Source: Providencia sneebia DSM 19967
GTDB taxonomy: Bacteria > Pseudomonadota > Gammaproteobacteria > Enterobacterales > Enterobacteriaceae
Assembly: GCF_000314895.2 (NCBI RefSeq)
Contig: NZ_CM001773.1
Coordinates: 1,313,959-1,377,958 of the forward strand
Direction of reading: 5' to 3'
DNA length: 64,000 bases
Of the stretch, positions 56,576-64,000 are shown one piece after another. A model generated the notes under the pieces. The model did not search any database and had not been told where the DNA came from. It saw only the letters and a program-made list of their open reading frames with translations. The stretch's first letter is position 1. Every line of letters begins with the position of its first letter. The position numbers were made by a program, and so were the translations under genes.

Positions 56576-58720
56576 ATGTTAGCAAAGGTTGTTAAGGCAA
56601 TACTGCGTTTTTTATTTCGGGTGCGAGTTGTTGGTGATACAGATGAGTTATATCAAGACAAATGTCTCATTACACCTAATCATGTTTCATTTCTTGATGG
56701 TGTATTAGTTGCCCTATTTTTACCTGTAAAACCCATATTTGCTGTTTATTCAACCGTTGCTACACCAAGAATCATCAAATTATTAAAGCCCTATGCAGAT
56801 ATTATTCCGTTAGATCCCGCTAATCCTCTTGGCATCCGTCATTTAGTTAAAGAAGTTGAAAAAGGTCGTCCGATTGTTATTTTCCCAGAAGGCCGCATCT
56901 CTGTTCATGGCTCTTTGATGAAAATTTATGATGGTGCAGCTTTTGTTGCTGCAAAGTCGCAAGCTAAAGTTGTTCCAATCCGCATTGAAGGGGCCGAAAG
57001 AAGTCATTTTGGCCGTTTGAAAGGGATCGCACCACTGAAATGGTTCCCGCGAATTACGCTACATATTTTGCCTGCTGAAACTATTCCTATGCCGGAAGCT
57101 CCTCGTGCGATTGAGCGCCGCCAGTTAGCGGGAATAAATTTATACAATATTATGAAATCAGCGCGTATGGCTTCTCAGCCCAAAGTAACTTTGGTTGAAG
57201 AATTTATTTATAGCGTCAAACGTTTTGGTCGAAAATCACCTTGTATTGAAGATATCAATTTTAAATTAGACAGCTATCAAGGCTTTTTAAAGAAAGTATT
57301 AGGTGTTGGGCGTATTATTGAACGTTATACCCATGAAAATGAACGAGTTGGTTTATTGCTTCCAAATACAACGGTGACTGCCGCTGCTATTTTTGGCGCT
57401 ATGATGCGCGGTCGTATTCCGGCAATGCTTAACTATACCGCTGGTAGTCATGGTATTAGCAATGCGTTAAAAGCTTCTCAAACGAAAGTGATTTTTACCT
57501 CACGTCAATTTTTAGAAAAAGGGCGTTTAACACACATTCCTGAGCAGGTTACTGAAGCAAATTGGATTTACCTCGAAGATTTAAAAGATACCGTCACTTG
57601 GCAAGATAAGTTATGGATAGTCAAACATTTATTTAATCCAACCAAAGCTATTGTGCCGCGTAAACCAGAAGATGAAGCCATCGTATTATTTACATCGGGT
57701 TCAGAAGGAACACCTAAAGGTGTCGCGCATAGCCATGCAAGTATTATGGCGAATGTGGAACAAATTAAAACCATAGCGGACTTTACGCCACGCGACCGTT
57801 TTATGTCATCGTTACCGCTATTTCATGCATTTGGTCTGACTGTAGGTCTATTTATTCCTGTTTTTTCGGGGAGCCAAGTATTTCTCTATCCAAGTCCATT
57901 ACATTATCGCGTTATTCCTGAATTGGTCTATGACAAAAATTGTACCGTTTTATTTGGTACATCAACATTTTTAGCGAATTATGCCCGTTTTGCTCATCAA
58001 TATGATTTTGCCCGTTTGCGTTATGTTGTTGCTGGTGCAGAAAAATTAACAGATAGCACGAAAAAACTGTGGTTTGATAAATTTGGTATTCGTATTCTGG
58101 AAGGCTATGGTGTGACTGAATGTGCACCAATTGTCTCAATTAATGTACCAATGGCGGCGAAAGAAGGTACTGTTGGGCAGATCTTGCCAAAAATGGAAGC
58201 GCGTATTATTCCTATTTCAGGTATTGAAAAAGGCGGTAAGTTACAACTTAAAGGTCCTAATATTATGAAAGGGTATTTGCGAGTTGAAGCGCCAGGGATA
58301 CTGGAAAAACCCGCTGCTGAAAACTTACAAGGTGAACTTGAAGAGGGCTGGTATGATACGGGTGACATTGTTGAATTGGATGAATTAAATTTTTGCACAA
58401 TTAAAGGCCGAGTAAAGCGCTTTGCAAAATTAGCCGGTGAAATGGTGTCATTAGAAAGTATTGAGCAAATGGTGTCTAGTATTTCACCAAATGCGCAACA
58501 TGCTGTTGTGACCAAACCTGACAGTAGTAAAGGTGAGGCATTAGTGCTATTTACAACAGATAAAGCCCTAGATAGAAGCGCGCTTTCTTCTGCTGCGAAA
58601 AGTAAAGGTTTAACCGAACTCGCTGTTCCACGAGATATTCGTTTTATTAAAGAGTTACCTGTATTAGGCAGCGGTAAAATTGATGTTGCAACCTTAAAGA
58701 AATTGGCGATAGAGGACTAA
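56576..58720 (+). CDS. aas: Bifunctional acyl-ACP synthetase / 2-acylglycerophosphoethanolamine acyltransferase
   Basis: Inner-membrane enzyme that reacylates lysophospholipids. An N-terminal acyltransferase domain ([17 protein letters not shown], the NHxxxxD box, and VIFPEGRIS) is joined to a C-terminal AMP-binding synthetase ([42 protein letters not shown]). Length (714 residues) matches the family. It forms a pair with the transporter lplT, which starts 4 bases after it. Confidence 0.97.
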   Translation: MLAKVVKAILRFLFRVRVVGDTDELYQDKCLITPNHVSFLDGVLVALFLPVKPIFAVYSTVATPRIIKLLKPYADIIPLDPANPLGIRHLVKEVEKGRPIVIFPEGRISVHGSLMKIYDGAAFVAAKSQAKVVPIRIEGAERSHFGRLKGIAPLKWFPRITLHILPAETIPMPEAPRAIERRQLAGINLYNIMKSARMASQPKVTLVEEFIYSVKRFGRKSPCIEDINFKLDSYQGFLKKVLGVGRIIERYTHENERVGLLLPNTTVTAAAIFGAMMRGRIPAMLNYTAGSHGISNALKASQTKVIFTSRQFLEKGRLTHIPEQVTEANWIYLEDLKDTVTWQDKLWIVKHLFNPTKAIVPRKPEDEAIVLFTSGSEGTPKGVAHSHASIMANVEQIKTIADFTPRDRFMSSLPLFHAFGLTVGLFIPVFSGSQVFLYPSPLHYRVIPELVYDKNCTVLFGTSTFLANYARFAHQYDFARLRYVVAGAEKLTDSTKKLWFDKFGIRILEGYGVTECAPIVSINVPMAAKEGTVGQILPKMEARIIPISGIEKGGKLQLKGPNIMKGYLRVEAPGILEKPAAENLQGELEEGWYDTGDIVELDELNFCTIKGRVKRFAKLAGEMVSLESIEQMVSSISPNAQHAVVTKPDSSKGEALVLFTTDKALDRSALSSAAKSKGLTELAVPRDIRFIKELPVLGSGKIDVATLKKLAIED

Positions 58721-58724
58721 AATC

Positions 58725-59918
58725 ATGCAAAATACCGATGTGCCATTAATGAGCCGAGGTATGAAAGCGGTACTCACATCGCAGTTTCTTTCTGCATTTG
58801 CTGATAATGCTTTGTTATTTGCTATTTTAGCGCAGCTTAAGGCTGAATTTTATCCGGAATGGAGCCATCCAATCCTGCAAATGGTATTTGTGTTTACCTA
58901 CATTGTATTGGCGCCTTTTGTCGGGCAAATAGCAGATAGGTTCTCTAAAGGCCGCGTTATGTTATTTTCTAACCTATTCAAATTTATTGGTGCGTTAGGG
59001 ATATGTTTAAGCGTAAATCCATTTATTTGTTATGGCTTAGTTGGTATTGGTGCGGCCGCTTATTCACCCGCAAAATACGGCATTTTAGGTGAATTAACGG
59101 GCGGTAATAATCTGGTTAAAGCTAACGGGATTATGGAAGCATCAACGATTGCGGCAATTTTGATTGGTTCCGTTATGGGGGGCATTTTATCTGATATTCA
59201 CCTGTTATTAGCGCTCGTGACTTGTGCTGTATTGTACGCATTAGCTGTTGTGGCTAACTTTTATATTCCGCATTTAGCAGCTGCTCGTCCTGGAACGGGA
59301 TGGAATATTAAAAAATTACTGACTGATTTTGGTAAAGCTTGTCATACATTATGGCTAAATCAAGAAAGTCGCTTTTCTTTAGTGGGAACGAGTTTATTTT
59401 GGGGGGCGGGTGTAACACTACGCTTTTTATTAGTTGCTTGGGTTCCTGTCGCTTTAGGCTTACAAGATAATGCCACTCCAACTTACCTAAATGCAGCTGT
59501 TGCCGTTGGTATTGTGATTGGTGCGGGTGTTGCTGCTAAATTTATTACACTAAAAACAGTTTCTCGTTGTATTCCAGCAGGTATTGTTATTGGGGTGATG
59601 GTTATCTTCCTTGCACTACAAACTAGCATTATTCCTTCGTATATTATTTTGGCTATATTGGGGATATTTGGTGGATTATTTGTTGTGCCGCTAAATGCAT
59701 TACTTCAAGAAAAAGGAAAAGAAACCGTTGGGGCGGGTAATGCTATTGCTGTTCAAAACTTAGGTGAAAATAGTGCCATGCTTATCATGCTCGGGCTATA
59801 TTCTCTTGCTATGAAAGTTGGATTATCTGTCATCAGCGTAGGTATTGGTTTCGGTTCAGTCTTTGCGATTGCGATTGCAGGATTATGGGTTTGGGATCGC
59901 GCACGCAAAAAACATTAA
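58725..59918 (+). CDS. lplT: Lysophospholipid transporter LplT
   Basis: Major-facilitator-type flippase of 397 residues that moves lysophospholipids across the inner membrane to Aas. Many hydrophobic segments and family motifs ([20 protein letters not shown] and [20 protein letters not shown]) are seen. It is co-transcribed with aas and is followed 19 bases later by pncC. Confidence 0.96.
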   Translation: MQNTDVPLMSRGMKAVLTSQFLSAFADNALLFAILAQLKAEFYPEWSHPILQMVFVFTYIVLAPFVGQIADRFSKGRVMLFSNLFKFIGALGICLSVNPFICYGLVGIGAAAYSPAKYGILGELTGGNNLVKANGIMEASTIAAILIGSVMGGILSDIHLLLALVTCAVLYALAVVANFYIPHLAAARPGTGWNIKKLLTDFGKACHTLWLNQESRFSLVGTSLFWGAGVTLRFLLVAWVPVALGLQDNATPTYLNAAVAVGIVIGAGVAAKFITLKTVSRCIPAGIVIGVMVIFLALQTSIIPSYIILAILGIFGGLFVVPLNALLQEKGKETVGAGNAIAVQNLGENSAMLIMLGLYSLAMKVGLSVISVGIGFGSVFAIAIAGLWVWDRARKKH

Positions 59919-59937
59919 TGTTAAGGGAAACAATCAA

Positions 59938-60453
59938 ATGAATAATGAGAGCCACCTCGAAACATTAAGTATTCAGCTTGGCCAATATTTAAAGCAGCAA
60001 GGTAAAACTATCACCTGTGCAGAATCATGCACAGGTGGATGGATTGCAAAAGTATTGACGGATATAGCGGGTAGTTCAGATTATTTTCATCGGGGTTTTG
60101 TCACTTATAGTAATGAAGCAAAACATCAAATGGTTGGTGTGTCAGAAGAGGCTTTACAGCAATTTGGTGCAGTGAGTCAGCAGGTTGTTGCTGAAATGGC
60201 GCTTGGCGCATTAAATGAAGCTGATGCAGATTTTGCTATTTCTGTCAGTGGAATCGCGGGGCCCGGTGGCGGGAGCGCTGAAAAACCGGTTGGAACTGTA
60301 TGGTTTGGTTTTGCATATAAATCACCAGTAGGCCAGCCCGATGTGATGACAAAACAGTGTGTGTTTCAAGGTGACAGAAATTTAGTTCGTTTTCAATCAA
60401 CAAGTTATGCTCTTGAAACGCTTTTACAAATCATAAATGAAAAATCCGCTTGA
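59938..60453 (+). CDS. pncC: Nicotinamide-nucleotide amidase (CinA C-terminal family)
   Basis: Deamidates NMN to nicotinic acid mononucleotide. The CinA-C motif is TCAESCTGGWIAKVLTDIAG, then FVTYSNEAKHQMVGV and AISVSGIAGPGGGSAEKPVG. The ATG at 59938 was chosen; the frame extends into lplT. Length is 171 residues. It sits just before recA, as in Escherichia coli (ygaD). Confidence 0.96.
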   Translation: MNNESHLETLSIQLGQYLKQQGKTITCAESCTGGWIAKVLTDIAGSSDYFHRGFVTYSNEAKHQMVGVSEEALQQFGAVSQQVVAEMALGALNEADADFAISVSGIAGPGGGSAEKPVGTVWFGFAYKSPVGQPDVMTKQCVFQGDRNLVRFQSTSYALETLLQIINEKSA

Positions 60454-60473
60454 TACTGTATGATTATACAGTA
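60454..60473. promoter_or_regulatory. LexA (SOS) box upstream of recA
   Basis: TACTGTATGATTATACAGTA is a near-perfect LexA operator (core CTGT-N8-ACAG at 60456-60471), 74 bases before the recA start. It predicts SOS control of recA. Confidence 0.95.
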
Positions 60474-60489
60474 TAATTGCTTTTAATAA

Positions 60490-61611
<1,122 letters not shown>

Positions 61612-61936
61612 TCCAATTTTATTTATTAGCTAAATAAATTGACTAAAAACGCCACTCTATAATGAGTGGCGTTTTTTTGCTTTTCATTTGCGGTATAATG
61701 ATCAAGTACTTTGCTTTTCTATGGAAAAATAGTGTACAGCAAGGTATAAACATACTTTCAGAAAATATGAAGACGCTTTACAATGAAAGCCATGAATAGG
61801 TATACCTAGATTTTACTTCTATACAAAGAGACTTTATCTTATCAGTCACTTTTTAATCGGAGAGTTGATTAGAGGTGATGTTATATACCATCTCAACAAT
61901 TCGTAATTCAGTTTCCAGCTTGATATCGGGATAAAT
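61612..61936. other. recA-alaS intergenic region without recX
   Basis: About 325 bases holding the recA terminator and the alaS promoter. No recX reading frame or remnant is recognisable, although recX lies here in Escherichia coli. Confidence 0.6.
61649..61678 (+). terminator. Terminator after recA
   Basis: ACGCCACTC and GAGTGGCGT form a perfect 9-bp stem with a 6-base loop, followed by TTTTTTT. Strong intrinsic terminator. Confidence 0.92.
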
Positions 61937-64000
61937 ATGAGTAAAAGCACCGCTGAGATCCGTCAAGCGTTTCTCGACTTTTTTCATACAAAAGGTCATC
62001 AGGTGGTAAATAGCAGCTCGCTAGTACCAAATAATGACCCAACTTTATTGTTCACTAACGCAGGGATGAACCAGTTCAAAGATGTTTTTCTTGGACTGGA
62101 TAAAAGAGCATATTCCCGAGCGACAACTGCACAAAGATGTGTGCGGGCAGGTGGTAAACATAACGATTTAGAAAATGTAGGCTATACAGCTCGCCATCAC
62201 ACATTTTTTGAAATGCTCGGTAATTTCAGTTTTGGTGATTACTTTAAGCATGATGCTATTAATTTTGCTTGGGAATTACTGACAGGCAAAGAGTGGTTCA
62301 ATTTACCGAAAGAAAAATTGTGGGTTACCGTCTATGAGACTGATGATGAAGCCTATGAAATTTGGAATAAAGAAATTGGTATTCCGGTAGAGCGCATCAT
62401 TCGTATTGGTGATAATAAAGGCGCACCTTTTGCATCTGATAATTTCTGGCAGATGGGAGACACTGGTCCTTGTGGTCCTTGCACAGAAATTTTTTATGAT
62501 CATGGTGATCATATTTGGGGTGGACCTCCAGGAAGCCCTGAAGAAGATGGTGATCGTTATATTGAAATTTGGAATATCGTTTTCATGCAGTTTAATCGCC
62601 AATCTGATGGCCGCATGGAACCTTTACCTAAGCCTTCTGTTGATACAGGTATGGGGCTGGAGCGTATCGCGGCTGTTTTACAGCATGTAAATTCCAACTA
62701 TGATATTGATATTTTCCGCGATCTCATTGCCGCCGCTGCCGCCGTTACTGGCGCTACAGATTTATCAAATAAATCACTTCGCGTTATTGCTGACCATATT
62801 CGTTCATGTGCGTTCCTAGTGAGTGATGGCGTTATTCCATCCAATGAAGGACGTGGTTACGTTTTACGTCGTATTATTCGCCGAGCTGTCCGTCATGGTT
62901 ACATGCTGGGTGCTAAGGATACATTTTTCTACAAACTCGTTGCGCCACTGATTAAAGTCATGGGCCCTGCGGCGGATGAATTACAGCGCCAGCAAGCAAC
63001 AGTAGAAAAAGTTTTACAAACAGAAGAAGAACAATTCGCTCGTACATTAGAGCGTGGACTTCAACTATTAGATGAAGAGCTAGCTTCACTAAAAGGAGAC
63101 ACACTTGAAGGTGAAACGGCATTCCGTTTGTATGATACTTATGGTTTCCCTATTGATTTGACCGCAGATGTTTGCCGTGAACGCAATATCAAAGTTGATG
63201 AAGAAGGCTTTGAGCGTGCAATGGAAGATCAACGCCGTCGTGCGAGAGAATCGAGTGGCTTTGGTGCTGATTACAACTCATTGATTAAAGTTGAAAAACG
63301 TAGCGAATTTTCTGGCTATACTGATAATGAACAGTTAGCCACTATCACTGCGATTTATAAAGATGGTCAACCTATTGATTCATTAAAAACGGGTGAAGAA
63401 GGACTTGTCATCCTTGATAAAACAGCATTCTATGCTGAATCAGGTGGTCAAGTCGGTGATATCGGTACTTTACAAAATGAAAGTGGCAATTTTGTTGTCA
63501 CGGATACCCAAAAATATGGTCAAGCGATTGGGCATATTGGTAAGGTCGAGTCCGGTATTTTAGTTGTTAATCATCGTATTGATGCCAAAATTAATGCAGA
63601 AAGGCGCGATGCTATTCGCCTAAATCACTCGGCAACTCATCTATTGCATGCTGCATTACGTCAAGTTCTGGGTACGCATGTTTCACAAAAAGGTTCTTTA
63701 GTTAACGATAAATATCTCCGTTTTGACTTCTCTCATTTTCAAGCGATGACACCAGCTCAACTGCGTGAAGTTGAAGATATTGTTAATGCTCAAATCCGCA
63801 ATAATACGCCAATTGAAACTGAATTGATGGATTTAGAAGATGCGAAAGCCAAAGGTGCTATGGCGCTATTTGGTGAAAAATATGAAGAGCATGTTCGTGT
63901 CCTGAGTATGGGCGATTTCTCTATTGAACTATGCGGTGGTACTCATGCTAGCCGCACGGGCGATATTGGACTATTCCGTATTTTAAGTGAATCTGGTACA
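61937..64000 (+). CDS. alaS: Alanyl-tRNA synthetase (partial, 3' end beyond window)
   Basis: Class II synthetase that charges tRNA-Ala. The first 688 codons are present; the family has about 875 residues. The catalytic core begins [20 protein letters not shown], with motif-2-like [19 protein letters not shown] and the motif-3 region ending [13 protein letters not shown]. The tRNA-recognition domain follows ([20 protein letters not shown]), then the editing domain with metal-binding [14 protein letters not shown] and [13 protein letters not shown]. The C-terminal C-Ala region is missing because the window ends, not by mutation. Confidence 0.98.
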   Translation, partial: MSKSTAEIRQAFLDFFHTKGHQVVNSSSLVPNNDPTLLFTNAGMNQFKDVFLGLDKRAYSRATTAQRCVRAGGKHNDLENVGYTARHHTFFEMLGNFSFGDYFKHDAINFAWELLTGKEWFNLPKEKLWVTVYETDDEAYEIWNKEIGIPVERIIRIGDNKGAPFASDNFWQMGDTGPCGPCTEIFYDHGDHIWGGPPGSPEEDGDRYIEIWNIVFMQFNRQSDGRMEPLPKPSVDTGMGLERIAAVLQHVNSNYDIDIFRDLIAAAAAVTGATDLSNKSLRVIADHIRSCAFLVSDGVIPSNEGRGYVLRRIIRRAVRHGYMLGAKDTFFYKLVAPLIKVMGPAADELQRQQATVEKVLQTEEEQFARTLERGLQLLDEELASLKGDTLEGETAFRLYDTYGFPIDLTADVCRERNIKVDEEGFERAMEDQRRRARESSGFGADYNSLIKVEKRSEFSGYTDNEQLATITAIYKDGQPIDSLKTGEEGLVILDKTAFYAESGGQVGDIGTLQNESGNFVVTDTQKYGQAIGHIGKVESGILVVNHRIDAKINAERRDAIRLNHSATHLLHAALRQVLGTHVSQKGSLVNDKYLRFDFSHFQAMTPAQLREVEDIVNAQIRNNTPIETELMDLEDAKAKGAMALFGEKYEEHVRVLSMGDFSIELCGGTHASRTGDIGLFRILSESGT

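Noticed and set aside
58105..58515. A 136-codon minus-strand frame inside aas
   Set aside because: It lies wholly within the conserved synthetase domain of aas and shows no independent support.

Overview
The window is a low-GC enterobacterial chromosome segment. Gene content, protein sequences and gene order fit the Proteus/Providencia/Morganella group (Morganellaceae), most likely Providencia. This placement is inferred from synteny and protein resemblance only. Most of the window is conserved housekeeping DNA with few gaps.

Region 1 (about 25-6543) is a small integrated element of about 6.45 kb at the 3' end of tRNA-Phe(GAA). It is bounded by a 24-bp direct repeat of the tRNA end (25-48 and 6474-6497). 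It encodes a tyrosine integrase next to the tRNA, a protein with a DUF559/Vsr-like nuclease core, a serine recombinase, and a co-oriented run of four small genes: a repeat protein, a glycine-zipper protein, an 83-residue protein and a secreted Sel1-type protein. Paired TGTACC motifs lie near both ends and look like integrase arm sites. This is the part most likely to hold something undescribed.

Region 2 (6.9-20.6 kb) is the conserved mltC-yggX-mutY / trmB-yggL-glsB-yggN / hemW-rdgB-yggT-proC-yggS / ruvX-yqgE / gshB-rsmE block, covering DNA repair, tRNA and rRNA modification, nucleotide hygiene, proline and glutathione synthesis. An orphan siderophore-type binding protein with a candidate Fur box is inserted in it.

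Region 3 (21-35 kb) is accessory. It holds an orphan AT-rich prepilin-peptidase-like gene, a DsbA-family protein, a periplasmic metallo-beta-lactamase-fold protein with a divergent LysR regulator, and the lysR/lysA pair. It also holds a complete siderophore uptake locus (binding protein, two FecCD permeases, TonB receptor, ATPase) with two candidate Fur boxes and a divergent NtaA-type flavin monooxygenase. An IS3-family transposase remnant ends the region.

Region 4 (35-64 kb) is conserved: fadE, gmhA, yafJ, yafK, the Na+-translocating NADH:quinone reductase operon nqrABCDEF with apbE and nqrM, dinB, pepD, gpt, frsA, crl, proBA, aroL, aas-lplT, pncC, recA and the first 688 codons of alaS. LexA boxes precede dinB and recA. 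The usual recX between recA and alaS is absent. No CRISPR array, rRNA or intact insertion sequence was seen.
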